Below are positions 1-8,697 of a DNA stretch of 64,000 nucleotides, piece by piece (position 1 is the first letter of the stretch; the number at the start of each line of letters is the position of its first letter). The notes beneath the pieces are model-generated. The model saw nothing but the letters and a program-made list of their open reading frames with translations, ran no database searches and was not told the DNA's origin. A program made the translations under genes and the position numbers. Source of the DNA: Bradyrhizobium sp. CSA207 (GTDB taxonomy: Bacteria; Pseudomonadota; Alphaproteobacteria; Rhizobiales; Xanthobacteraceae); assembly GCF_029051685.1 (NCBI RefSeq), contig NZ_JAACFT010000003.1:124001-188000 (forward strand), read 5' to 3'.

Positions 1-1860
1 TACACCAGCGCGACCGCGCTCTCCAACGTGCTGTTCTCCGGCGCGGCTGGTGGCGTCACGGCAGCGACCTCGACGACCACGCTGGGCGCGTCGGCCGTGG
101 CCAGCTATACGGGCACCGCGATCAACGCGGCGACCACGGCGGCCAGCCTCCTGAACGGCACGGCTGCTGTCAGTGACGCCAACGCCGGCGTTGTCGCGGG
201 TGACACTTTCACTGTCAACGGCAAGACCATCACCTTTGCTTCGGGTGACGCGCCGGGTACGGCACCGACTGGATTCACCAAGGTCGCTGCGTCGGCCGGC
301 GTGACCACCGGCAACGTCTATACGGATGCGAGCGGCAATTCGCTCGTCTATCTTGGTTCTACGACGAAGGCCTCGGTCGGTGACGTGCTGACCGCGATTG
401 ACGTCGCCAGCGGTGTGCAGAGCAACGTCGCCGGTACTTTGACGCTGAACACCAGCCAGACCGCCTCGACCGTCAACGGCAGCGGTGCGCTGCTCCTCGA
501 GAGCTCGACCGGTGCGGATCTGAGCGTTTCGGGCAAGGCCGACATCCTCAAGGCTCTCGGGCTGACCACCGCGACCGGTACCGGTAGTGCCACTGTCACT
601 GCGGCTCGCGTCACTGCATCGGGCAGCCTCGGCTCGTTCGTGCAGGATGGATCGACCCTGAACGTCAACGGCAAGACCATCACCTTCCAGAACGGTGGAA
701 CCCCCGCTGCGGCGCAGGTTGCGAGTGGCTCGGGCGTGAGCGGCAACGTTGTGACCGACGGCAGCGGCAACTCGACGGTCTATCTCAACAAGGGTACGAT
801 TGCCGACGTGCTGAAGGCGATCGATCTCGCCACCGGCGTGCAGACCGCATCCAACTCCGGCGGTACGGCGACCCTGAGCACCGCAACCGGTCAGACCAAC
901 TCCTCGCTGGTCGCCGGTTCGCTGCATATCTCCACCGGCGCCAACGCGGATCTGTCGATCACCGGCACCGGCAATGCGCTGTCCTCGCTCGGCCTGACCG
1001 GTTCGACCGGCACCGGCACCGCCTTCACCGCGAGCCGTTCTGCGGCGTCGGGCGGCGTCTCGGGCAAGACCTTGACCTTCTCCTCCTTCAACGGCGGCAC
1101 GGCGGTCAACGTCACCTTCGGCGACGGCACTGGTGGCACGGTCAAGACGCTCGATCAGCTCAATACGGCGCTTCAGGCCAACAACCTGAGCGCCACGATC
1201 GACGCCAACGGCCTGCTCACGGTCTCGGCGACCAACGACTACGCCTCCTCGACCATCGGTTCGGCTGTCGCGGGTGGCACCATCGGCGGCACGATCACAT
1301 CGGCTCTGAGCTGGTCGAACGCCACGGCGCCCGTCGCTGACGCAGTTGCCCAGGCCACCCGTACCAACCTGGTGTCCCAGTACAACAACATCCTGACACA
1401 GATCGACACGACCTCGCTGGATGCTTCGTTCAACGGTGTCAACCTGCTCAACGGCGACCAGCTCAAGCTGGTTTTCGACGAGACCGGCAAGTCGAACCTG
1501 AACATCACCGGCGTGACCTTCAACTCGAAGGGTCTGGGTCTGGCCGGCCTGGTGCAGGGCACCGACTTCATCGACAACGCCGCGACCAACAAGGTGCTGA
1601 CCAGCCTGAACTCGGCCTCGAGCACCCTGCGGTCGGAAGCCTCGACCCTGGGTTCGAACCTCTCCATCGTGCAGATCCGCCAGGACTTCAACAAGAACCT
1701 GATCAACGTGCTGCAGACCGGCTCGTCCAACCTGACGCTGGCCGACACCAACGAGGAAGCGGCCAACAGCCAGGCGCTGTCGACCCGCCAGTCGATCGCG
1801 GTGTCCGCGCTGTCGCTGGCCAACCAGTCGCAGCAGAGCGTGCTCCAGCTGCTCCGCTAA
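1..1860 (+). CDS. fliC: Flagellin, long repeat-containing type (5' end outside window)
   Basis: This is the filament subunit, exported through the flagellar type III apparatus. The reading frame is open from base 1, so the N-terminal D0/D1 helices lie upstream of the window. Aligned with the next flagellin, about 128 residues are missing. The middle carries beta-rich repeats built around NGKTITF, SGNSxVYL and ADLSxxG motifs, resembling the DUF1522/flagellin-IN repeats of rhizobial flagellins. The C-terminus has the conserved helix with LINVLQTGSSNLTLADTNEE and ends in SVLQLLR. A 10-bp GC hairpin with a T-run follows. The central kilobase is almost identical to the next gene, while the 3' third is more diverged. 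Confidence 0.95.
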   Translation, partial: YTSATALSNVLFSGAAGGVTAATSTTTLGASAVASYTGTAINAATTAASLLNGTAAVSDANAGVVAGDTFTVNGKTITFASGDAPGTAPTGFTKVAASAGVTTGNVYTDASGNSLVYLGSTTKASVGDVLTAIDVASGVQSNVAGTLTLNTSQTASTVNGSGALLLESSTGADLSVSGKADILKALGLTTATGTGSATVTAARVTASGSLGSFVQDGSTLNVNGKTITFQNGGTPAAAQVASGSGVSGNVVTDGSGNSTVYLNKGTIADVLKAIDLATGVQTASNSGGTATLSTATGQTNSSLVAGSLHISTGANADLSITGTGNALSSLGLTGSTGTGTAFTASRSAASGGVSGKTLTFSSFNGGTAVNVTFGDGTGGTVKTLDQLNTALQANNLSATIDANGLLTVSATNDYASSTIGSAVAGGTIGGTITSALSWSNATAPVADAVAQATRTNLVSQYNNILTQIDTTSLDASFNGVNLLNGDQLKLVFDETGKSNLNITGVTFNSKGLGLAGLVQGTDFIDNAATNKVLTSLNSASSTLRSEASTLGSNLSIVQIRQDFNKNLINVLQTGSSNLTLADTNEEAANSQALSTRQSIAVSALSLANQSQQSVLQLLR

Positions 1861-1888
1861 TAGCGGCTGACATCGCAATCAAGTCATG

Positions 1889-1922
1889 GCGGCGGGGCTT
1901 CGGCCCCGCCGCTTTCTTTTTG
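1889..1922 (+). terminator. Rho-independent terminator after flagellin 1
   Basis: A perfect 10-bp GC stem (arms 1889-1898 and 1903-1912) closes a TTCG loop and is followed by a T-rich run. It lies 28 bp after the stop codon. Confidence 0.85.
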
Positions 1923-1975
1923 CGCAGAGCGATCGCGAAGGGGCCTGATCGCTCCTGGAAAAGTAACCGTTGGTT

Positions 1976-1983
1976 ATGGTTAA
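1976..1983 (-). promoter_or_regulatory. CtrA-like half-site upstream of flagellin 2
   Basis: The minus strand reads TTAACCAT, the common CtrA half-site of alphaproteobacteria. It lies about 200 bp before the next flagellin start, in the 325-bp gap 1861-2185. Apart from the terminator, nothing else was recognised in that gap. No full TTAA-N7-TTAA partner is present here, so this is only a candidate. Confidence 0.35.
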
Positions 1984-2185
1984 CGGGACGCAAACGCCAC
2001 AAAATATCAAGGGATTTCAAGCGGATCATTATTGGGGCAAACGTGCTGGCGCCGCCTTATGGTGAACCAGCGCTTACGGTTGCCGAGCGGGTTTCACCCT
2101 TTGTTAGCCATGTCCGCGCAGGCTGTGCGCGTCACTCGATCCGAAACGGTCGAACGAAGACGCGTAAACCAGAAGGGTAAGAGTT

Positions 2186-4429
2186 ATGTCCGGTATCGTT
2201 CTCTCTGCGTCGGTTCGTCAGAACCTGCTCTCTCTCCAGTCCACCGCCGACCTGCTCGCCACCACCCAGTCCCGTTTGTCGACTGGCAAGAAGGTGAACT
2301 CGGCGCTCGACAACCCCACCAACTTCTTCACGGCACAGTCGCTCGACAACCGCGCGAGCGACATCAACAACCTGCTCGACGGCATCGCCAACGGCGTGCA
2401 GGTGCTCCAGGCCGCCAACACCGGCATCACCTCGCTGTCGAAGCTGCTCGACAGCGCGAAGTCGATCGCCAACCAGGCGCTGCAGACCACGGTCGGCTAC
2501 TCGACCAAGTCGAACGTCTCGACCACGATCGCGGGCGCAACCTCGTCCGACCTGCGCGGCACCACGACCTATTCCAGCGCGACCGCGCTTTCCAACGTGC
2601 TGTTCTCCGGCACAGCTGGTGGCGTCACGGCAGCGATCTCGACGACCACGCTGGGCGCATCGGCCGTGGCCACCTATACGGGCACCGCGATCAACGCGGC
2701 GACCACGGCGGCCAGCCTCCTGAACGGCACGGCTGCTGTCAGTGACGCCAACGCCGGCGTTGTCGCGGGTGACACCTTCACTGTCAACGGCAAGACCATC
2801 ACCTTTGCTTCGGGTGACGCGCCGGGTACGGCACCGACTGGATTCACCAAGGTCGCTGCGTCGGCCGGCGTGACCACCGGCAACGTCTATACGGATGCGA
2901 GCGGCAATTCGCTCGTCTATCTTGGTTCTACGACGAAGGCCTCGGTCGGTGACGTGCTGACCGCGATTGACGTCGCCAGCGGTGTGCAGAGCAACGTCGC
3001 CGGTACTTTGACGCTGAACACCAGCCAGACCGCCTCGACCGTCAACGGCAGCGGTGCGCTGCTCCTCGAGAGCTCGACCGGTGCGGATCTGAGCGTTTCG
3101 GGCAAGGCCGACATCCTCAAGGCTCTGGGGCTGACCACGGCGACCGGTACCGGTAGTGCCACTGTCACTGCGGCTCGCGTCACTGCATCGGGCAGCCTCG
3201 GCTCGTTCGTGCAGGATGGATCGACCCTGAACGTCAACGGCAAGACCATCACCTTCCAGAACGGTGGAACCCCCGCTGCGGCGCAGGTTGCGAGTGGCTC
3301 GGGCGTGAGCGGCAACGTTGTGACCGACGGCAGCGGCAACTCGACGGTCTATCTCAACAAGGGTACGATTGCCGACGTGCTGAAGGCGATCGATCTCGCC
3401 ACCGGCGTGCAGACCGCATCCAACTCCGGCGGTACGGCGACCCTGAGCACCGCAACCGGTCAGACCAACTCCTCGCTGGTCGCCGGTTCGCTGCATATCT
3501 CCACCGGCGCCAATGCGGATCTGTCGATCACCGGCTCGGGCAATGCGCTGTCCTCGCTCGGCCTGACCGGTTCGACCGGCACCGGGACCGCCTTCACCGC
3601 GAGCCGCACGCCCGCGTCAGGTAGTATCTCGGGCAAGACCTTGACCTTCTCCTCCTTCAACGGCGGCACGGCGGTCAACGTCACCATCGGCGACGGCACC
3701 AATGGCACGGTCAAGACGCTCGATCAGCTCAATACGGCGCTTCAGGCCAACAACCTTGCGGCCACGATCGATGCCAACGGCCTGCTCACGATCTCGACGA
3801 CCAACGAGTATGCTTCCTCGACAATCGGCTCGGCAGTCGCAGGCGGCGTGATCGGCGGCACGATCACCTCGGCCCTGAGCTGGACGAATGCGACGACGCC
3901 GACTGTTGATCCCGTGGCGCAGGCCACCCGCTCCAACCTGGTGTCCCAGTACAACAACATCCTGGCGCAGATCGACACCACGTCGGTCGACGCGTCCTTC
4001 AACGGCGTCAACCTGCTCAACGGTGATCAGCTCAAGCTCGTCTTCGACGAGACGGCCAAGTCGACCCTGAATATTACCGGCGTGACCTTCAACTCGAAGG
4101 GTCTCGGCCTCGCCGGCCTGGTTCAGGGCAGCGACTTCATCGATAACGCCGCGACCAACAAGGTGCTCGTCAGCCTGAACTCGGCCTCGAGCACCCTGCG
4201 GTCGGAAGCCTCGACCCTGGGTTCGAACCTCTCGGTCGTGCAGATCCGTCAGGACTTCAACAAGAACCTGATCAACGTGCTGCAGACCGGCTCGTCCAAC
4301 CTGACGCTGGCCGACACCAACGAAGAAGCGGCCAACAGCCAGGCGCTGTCGACCCGCCAATCGATCGCCGTCTCCGCCCTATCGCTGGCCAACCAGTCGC
4401 AGCAGAGCGTGCTTCAGCTGCTCCGCTAA
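2186..4429 (+). CDS. fliC: Flagellin, 747 aa repeat-containing type
   Basis: This is a complete filament subunit. Residues 1-110 form the conserved N-terminal D0/D1 helices (SVRQNLLSLQSTADLL, LSTGKKVNSALDNPTNFFTA). Residues about 180-560 hold at least two related beta-rich units of about 130 residues (NGKTITF, SGNSxVYL, ADLSxxG) and a third unit starting at GKTLTFSSFNGG. The C-terminal helix ends in SQQSVLQLLR. It is far longer than enterobacterial flagellins, but such length is usual for the thick filament of Bradyrhizobium. The ATG follows a GGGTAAGAG ribosome site. It is one of three tandem copies, each with its own terminator, so each may be transcribed separately. Confidence 0.95.
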   Translation: MSGIVLSASVRQNLLSLQSTADLLATTQSRLSTGKKVNSALDNPTNFFTAQSLDNRASDINNLLDGIANGVQVLQAANTGITSLSKLLDSAKSIANQALQTTVGYSTKSNVSTTIAGATSSDLRGTTTYSSATALSNVLFSGTAGGVTAAISTTTLGASAVATYTGTAINAATTAASLLNGTAAVSDANAGVVAGDTFTVNGKTITFASGDAPGTAPTGFTKVAASAGVTTGNVYTDASGNSLVYLGSTTKASVGDVLTAIDVASGVQSNVAGTLTLNTSQTASTVNGSGALLLESSTGADLSVSGKADILKALGLTTATGTGSATVTAARVTASGSLGSFVQDGSTLNVNGKTITFQNGGTPAAAQVASGSGVSGNVVTDGSGNSTVYLNKGTIADVLKAIDLATGVQTASNSGGTATLSTATGQTNSSLVAGSLHISTGANADLSITGSGNALSSLGLTGSTGTGTAFTASRTPASGSISGKTLTFSSFNGGTAVNVTIGDGTNGTVKTLDQLNTALQANNLAATIDANGLLTISTTNEYASSTIGSAVAGGVIGGTITSALSWTNATTPTVDPVAQATRSNLVSQYNNILAQIDTTSVDASFNGVNLLNGDQLKLVFDETAKSTLNITGVTFNSKGLGLAGLVQGSDFIDNAATNKVLVSLNSASSTLRSEASTLGSNLSVVQIRQDFNKNLINVLQTGSSNLTLADTNEEAANSQALSTRQSIAVSALSLANQSQQSVLQLLR

Positions 4430-4458
4430 CAAACGACGGAAATCATAAGGTAAATATG

Positions 4459-4491
4459 GCGGCGGGGCCTCGGCGGCCCCGCCGCTTTTTT
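4459..4491 (+). terminator. Rho-independent terminator after flagellin 2
   Basis: An 11-bp perfect GC stem (arms 4459-4469 and 4475-4485) with a short loop is followed by six T residues. It is closely related to the hairpin after flagellin 1. Confidence 0.85.
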
Positions 4492-4564
4492 GCGTGTGCG
4501 GGAACCGCGCAGAGTCCGCGGTCCAAGCCGGGAAGACGCGCTAACCCGGCATTAACCGTATCCC

Positions 4565-4590
4565 TTAAACCGCCGTTAACCATACTTTAA
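4565..4590 (+). promoter_or_regulatory. CtrA-like site with three phased TTAA boxes, upstream of flagellin 3
   Basis: TTAA occurs at 4565, 4576 and 4587, each separated by exactly 7 bases, and the middle one reads TTAACCAT. TTAA-N7-TTAA is the full CtrA recognition pattern, so two overlapping full sites are present about 90 bp before the start codon. A further TTAA lies at 4552. CtrA binding is inferred from the motif only. Confidence 0.6.
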
Positions 4591-4675
4591 AGGACAGCCC
4601 CTAAAACTGGACAAAAGCCCGCTTTCCAGATCGGCGAGCCCCGATTCGTACCCGGTTCAAGAGGAAGACCAGCCA

Positions 4676-6916
4676 ATGTCCAACATCGTTCTCTCGGCGT
4701 CGGTTCGCCAGAACCTGTTGTCGCTGCAGTCGACGGCCGACCTGCTGGCCACGACACAGCAGCGCCTCTCGACCGGCAAGAAGGTCAACACGGCGCTCGA
4801 CAACCCCACCAACTTCTTCACCGCACAGGGGCTGGACAACCGGGCGAGCGATATCAGCAACCTGCTCGACGGCATCAACAACGGCGTGCAGGTGCTCCAG
4901 GCCGCCAACACCGGCATCACCTCGCTGCAAAAGCTGATCGACAGCGCCAAATCGATCGCGAACCAGGCGCTCCAGACCACGGTCGGCTATTCGACCAAGT
5001 CGAACATCACGACCACGATCCCCGGCGCAACGCCTGCCGATCTTCGCGGCACCACGAGCTACACGTACGCAACTGCAACCGGTAATGTCATCACCAACGG
5101 TACTGCTGGTGGTACGACTCCGATCACCGGCGCGACCACGCTCGGTGGCATCTCGCAGCCACTGGCAGGATTTGCTGCTCCCGACGGTGCCGGTACGGCA
5201 AATAGCCTTGCGGCGGGCCTCACCTTGCTCGGCACGCCCAGTGCCACCACCATCGCGGCGAACGGCGCGCCGTCAGACGGCGATGTGATGATCGTCGACG
5301 GCAAGACCATCACGTTCAGGGCCGGCGCTGCGCCTGCGGTGGCCAGCGTTCCCGCCGGTTCCGGCAGGAACAACAACGTCGTCACCGACGGCAATGGCAA
5401 TTCGACCGTTTACCTCGGGACAAATGCCATCCCGGCCGCGACCGTCCAGGACGTGATGGATGCGATCGATCTCGCGAGTGGCGTGCAAAAGGCCGCTATC
5501 ACAGGCGGCACCGCGACGTTGTCGAGCTCGTCAGGCACCAACGCAGCCATCGCCGGCGGTGTTCTGACCCTCACCACCGGAACGGGCGCCGATCTCAGCG
5601 TCACCGGCAAGGCCGACTTCCTCAAGGCGCTCGGTCTGACGACCGCGACCGGCTCTGGCAACGTCAGTGTTACCAAGGCGCGGCTGACGACCTCGGCGAC
5701 GCTGGGCACGCTTGTTGACGACGGCTCCACGCTGAACGTTGACGGCAAGACGGTGTCGTTCAAGAACGCGGCGGTTCCTGCTGCCGCTCCGACGGGGTCC
5801 ACCAAGATCGGCAACATCGTGACGGACAACAATGGCAACTCCGTCGTCTATCTCCAGGGCGCAAGCGTTCAGGATTCACTGAATGCGATCGACCTGGCCT
5901 CGGGCGCCGGCATCGTCAGCGGCGGTGCCGTGGTTGCGGCGAGCGGTTCGTCGCTTTCTTCGGTCGTCAACGGAGCTCTCAAGCTCAGCACCGGCACCAC
6001 GGCGGATTTGTCGATCACCGGCACGGGCAACGCGCTGTCCGCGTTCGGCCTGACCGGTCCGACCGGCACCGGCACGGCCTTTACTGCTGGTCGCGCGCCC
6101 GGAGCGGGCAGCATCTCGGGCAAGACCCTGACCTTTACCTCGTTCAACGGCGGCACGCCGGTCAACGTGACCTTTGGTGATGGTACCAACGGCACCGTCA
6201 AGACGCTCGATCAACTGAACTCTCAGCTGCAGGCGAACCATCTGACCGCGACGATCGACGCCAACGGCGTGCTCACGATCACCACCGTCAACGAGTATGC
6301 CTCCTCGACGCTCGGCTCGGTGACTGCCGGGGGCGCGGTCGGCGGCACGATCACGGGTGTGATCGCTTTCACGACCGCCCAGCCGCCGATCCAGGATCCG
6401 GTCGCGCAGACGGCGCGCTCAAACCTGGTCAACCAGTTCAACAACATTTTGGCGCAGATCGACACGACTTCGCAGGATGCTTCCTTCAACGGCGTGAACC
6501 TGCTTAATGGCGATACGCTGAAGCTGATCTTCAACGAGACCGGCAGCTCGACACTCGGCATCAACGGCGTGGTCTTCAACGCGGCGGGCCTCGGTCTCAG
6601 CAACCTCGTCAACGGTATCGACTTCATCGACAATGGCGCCACCAACAGGGTGCTGACCAGCCTGAACGCCGCCTCGAGCACGCTGCGCTCGGAAGGTTCT
6701 GCGCTCGGTTCGAACCTCTCGATCGTGCAGGTGCGTCAGGATTTCTCGAAGAACCTGATCAACGTGCTGCAGACGGGCTCGTCCAACCTGACGCTGGCCG
6801 ACACCAACGAGGAAGCGGCCAACAGCCAGGCGCTCTCGACCCGCCAGTCGATCGCGGTCTCGGCGCTGTCGCTCGCCAACCAGTCGCAGCAGAGCGTGCT
6901 GCAGCTGCTGCGCTAA
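4676..6916 (+). CDS. fliC: Flagellin, 746 aa repeat-containing type
   Basis: This is the third tandem filament subunit. The N-terminal helical region (residues 1-110) and the C-terminal 90 residues are nearly the same as in the two genes upstream. The central repeat region (about 150-560) is clearly diverged in sequence but keeps the same units (DGKTITF/DGKTVSF, GNSTVYL, TGADLSVTGKADFLKALGLT). GAGGAAGA precedes the ATG. It has its own CtrA-like sites and terminator. Together with its neighbours it gives the cell several filament proteins with identical polymerisation ends and different surface domains. Confidence 0.95.
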   Translation: MSNIVLSASVRQNLLSLQSTADLLATTQQRLSTGKKVNTALDNPTNFFTAQGLDNRASDISNLLDGINNGVQVLQAANTGITSLQKLIDSAKSIANQALQTTVGYSTKSNITTTIPGATPADLRGTTSYTYATATGNVITNGTAGGTTPITGATTLGGISQPLAGFAAPDGAGTANSLAAGLTLLGTPSATTIAANGAPSDGDVMIVDGKTITFRAGAAPAVASVPAGSGRNNNVVTDGNGNSTVYLGTNAIPAATVQDVMDAIDLASGVQKAAITGGTATLSSSSGTNAAIAGGVLTLTTGTGADLSVTGKADFLKALGLTTATGSGNVSVTKARLTTSATLGTLVDDGSTLNVDGKTVSFKNAAVPAAAPTGSTKIGNIVTDNNGNSVVYLQGASVQDSLNAIDLASGAGIVSGGAVVAASGSSLSSVVNGALKLSTGTTADLSITGTGNALSAFGLTGPTGTGTAFTAGRAPGAGSISGKTLTFTSFNGGTPVNVTFGDGTNGTVKTLDQLNSQLQANHLTATIDANGVLTITTVNEYASSTLGSVTAGGAVGGTITGVIAFTTAQPPIQDPVAQTARSNLVNQFNNILAQIDTTSQDASFNGVNLLNGDTLKLIFNETGSSTLGINGVVFNAAGLGLSNLVNGIDFIDNGATNRVLTSLNAASSTLRSEGSALGSNLSIVQVRQDFSKNLINVLQTGSSNLTLADTNEEAANSQALSTRQSIAVSALSLANQSQQSVLQLLR

Positions 6917-6948
6917 TCCCGAGCTTGAGAATCTCCGCATCCGAAATC

Positions 6949-6979
6949 GCGGCGAGGCCAGGGCCTCGCCGTTCCTTTT
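6949..6979 (+). terminator. Rho-independent terminator after flagellin 3
   Basis: A 10-bp perfect inverted repeat (arms 6949-6958 and 6961-6970) is followed by a T-rich stretch. With only two bases between the arms, the inner pairs must open to form the loop. Confidence 0.75.
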
Positions 6980-7125
6980 GAGCGAGATTGCTAAGACAAG
7001 ATTAGCCGAAATCAGCGCATGATAGACGCGATCGTTTACAGCGCACGCACGCGCATCTAGCTTGGGCTTGAGGAAGAATCCGCGGCCCGTAATTGTCCGG
7101 AGTGCTTCCACTCTCTCACGTAAGC

Positions 7126-7171
7126 AAATCTTAAGCGGTGCTGCCTAGGGTTGGGAACAAATCCTTAAGCG
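7126..7171 (+). repeat. Direct repeat AAATC(C)TTAAGCG upstream of flaF
   Basis: Two near-identical copies (7126-7137 and 7159-7171), 33 bases apart start to start, lie 40-80 bp before flaF. Each includes a TTAAG core, so they may be regulator half-sites. No factor can be assigned from sequence alone. Confidence 0.3.
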
Positions 7172-7207
7172 CGTTCAACGGGCTAGGTAACCTCCAAGGT
7201 GTGATTG

Positions 7208-7576
7208 ATGTCGAATTCCGCTGCCTCGGCTTACGCGCGTGTTGCCACGACCACAGCATCTCCTCGCGACGTCGAGGCGCAGACCCTGCTCAAGGCAGCG
7301 AACAAGCTTCAGGATGCGATCAACAACGCCGATCCGCTCAGCGAGCAGACGATGCAGGCCCTGATGTTCAATCGCAAGCTCTGGACCATCTTCCTCAGCG
7401 AAGCGATGCGCGATAACAATCCGCAGCCGATCGACGTCCGGCAGAAGATCGCCAACATCAGCGTGTTCGTGCTGAGCCAGACCGCCGCGCTGCAGATGAG
7501 CCCGCAGTTCGATCACTTCCGCCCGTTGATCGAGATCAACCGCAATATCGCTGCTGGTCTTTCCGGCCGGCCGTGA
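7208..7576 (+). CDS. flaF: Flagellar biosynthesis regulator FlaF
   Basis: This 122-residue protein matches the alphaproteobacterial FlaF family. It starts with SAAxAYARV and contains LMFNRKLWTIFLSEAM and LPxxxRQKIANISVFVLSQT-like segments. FlaF is known to promote flagellin export or translation and to act with FlbT and flagellins. The ATG at 7208 is preferred over the TTG one codon upstream because AAGGTG lies at a suitable distance. No flbT gene is adjacent, although flaF and flbT are often neighbours. Confidence 0.9.
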   Translation: MSNSAASAYARVATTTASPRDVEAQTLLKAANKLQDAINNADPLSEQTMQALMFNRKLWTIFLSEAMRDNNPQPIDVRQKIANISVFVLSQTAALQMSPQFDHFRPLIEINRNIAAGLSGRP

Positions 7577-7665
7577 CCGACACCCGCAAAGCCCAGAACG
7601 TCGTCACAGATCCCGCGACCGGCTCGACGTATCTCGACACCGCCGTCGCGACGCTCGATGCGTGA
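7573..7665 (+). CDS. Possible 30-codon ORF overlapping the flaF stop
   Basis: A GTG overlaps the flaF stop as GTGA and opens 30 codons with ordinary high-GC codon use before TGA at 7665. The overlap geometry is that of translationally coupled genes, but the peptide is not recognised and there is no independent evidence of expression. It could equally be chance. Confidence 0.2.
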   Translation: MTDTRKAQNVVTDPATGSTYLDTAVATLDA

Positions 7666-7668
7666 TCG

Positions 7669-8028
7669 TCAGGCGCTGAGGTCCGTATTGAGCGGACGCG
7701 AGGGCTCGGACTTCAGATCAAGTGCATGGAAATAGGCTCGCCGGCGCAGCATCGCTTCGTCGGGGAATTGATTGACCACCGCCTCGGTCCTCTCGTTGAC
7801 GACCTGGAAGACGAAGGATGCAGCCGCCTGGTCGAACACGACCTGGCGCGAGACGTTTTCGTTGCTGTGCAGATCGTTGCGCACAGCCGCGCTGGTATCG
7901 CTTGCGGCGACCGTCTGGCTCACCGGCAAATCGGTCTGTACGGCCTCATTCGCCGCCGCGTTCGACGTCGTTACGATCTGCACGGGGGCCGGTATCCCCA
8001 CCGGCCTGATGCTGAAATCTGTACTCAT
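7669..8028 (-). CDS. FlaG-like flagellar protein
   Basis: This 119-residue protein has a low-complexity Ala/Thr/Val N-terminal half. Its C-terminal part (ASFVFQVVNERTEAVVNQFPDEAMLRR) has the FlaG-family pattern of a beta strand, a T-x-E-V-V turn and a P-x-E-A-L helix. FlaG proteins influence filament length. The ATG has a strong AGGAGG site. It lies between flaF and the flgN-like gene and converges on flaF. The family call rests on the C-terminal motif only. Confidence 0.5.
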   Translation of the reverse strand: MSTDFSIRPVGIPAPVQIVTTSNAAANEAVQTDLPVSQTVAASDTSAAVRNDLHSNENVSRQVVFDQAAASFVFQVVNERTEAVVNQFPDEAMLRRRAYFHALDLKSEPSRPLNTDLSA

Positions 8029-8187
8029 GGCAGCCTCCTGGTTGCCTAACGTGAGTCAAATCCCAACCCCTCTCAATACGCAACCATGGAACACCAGGTT
8101 TGAAGACCCGGTTAGCGAACGTACCTAATTGCGCGACGATATCGCCGCGTGAATTTTCGTAAAATTGCAGGTGGTTTTCGCGCCCGC

Positions 8188-8685
8188 TCAGAGCGAGCGG
8201 CTGACCGCGAGCGGCGTGATATGGCGCGGGCCCGGGGTCGCGCGGCGCCCCGCCGCCGTATAGGTGTTCGGCACGTTGCGCTTCTGGATCTCGGCATTGA
8301 CGCCGCGCACGACGCTCTCGGAGACCGCGTGGGCGGTGGCGAGCACGGTGAGATTGACCTGGAGCATGGCGCGGAAGGCGTCGTGGTGGCGATGCAGCGT
8401 CGAGAGCAGCTCGGGCGCGGATTTCGCCAGCTGGGCCTGGTTCGCCTTGAGCTGACTGACGGCCCCGACATAGTTTCGCGACAGCTCCTGCTTCTTGCTT
8501 TCGAGTGTCATCGCCTCGCGGACCTTGCCGGCGCGGACGAGCTCGGTCTCATGCTCGATCAGGCCGAGCAGGGCGTTCATCGCATCCATCAGGCCTTCGG
8601 CAAGCTTGCGCGCCTCGGCGCTGCCGGGCGTGCTGTTCGGGCGCTGCCCGGGCATCGGCTGACGAGAGGCGTTGAAGTGGTTCAT
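8188..8685 (-). CDS. flgN: FlgN-like flagellar export chaperone
   Basis: This 165-residue, mainly helical protein (residues about 22-125) has the FlgN pattern: LMDAMNALLGLIEHETELVRAGKVREAMTLESKKQELSRNY is the leading helix pair, followed by a second long helix. FlgN chaperones hook-filament junction proteins FlgK and FlgL in the cytoplasm. It is the last gene of flgI-flgJ-flgN, 12 bases after the flgJ stop. The Arg/Pro-rich tail is not part of the family core. Confidence 0.7.
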   Translation of the reverse strand: MNHFNASRQPMPGQRPNSTPGSAEARKLAEGLMDAMNALLGLIEHETELVRAGKVREAMTLESKKQELSRNYVGAVSQLKANQAQLAKSAPELLSTLHRHHDAFRAMLQVNLTVLATAHAVSESVVRGVNAEIQKRNVPNTYTAAGRRATPGPRHITPLAVSRSL

Positions 8686-8697
8686 GTCGAGGGGACC

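Noticed and set aside
2132-3496. 454-codon minus-strand reading frame opposite flagellin 2 (and similar frames opposite other genes)
   Set aside because: High-GC antisense shadow of a certain flagellin gene. No family resemblance and Arg/Gly-rich composition.
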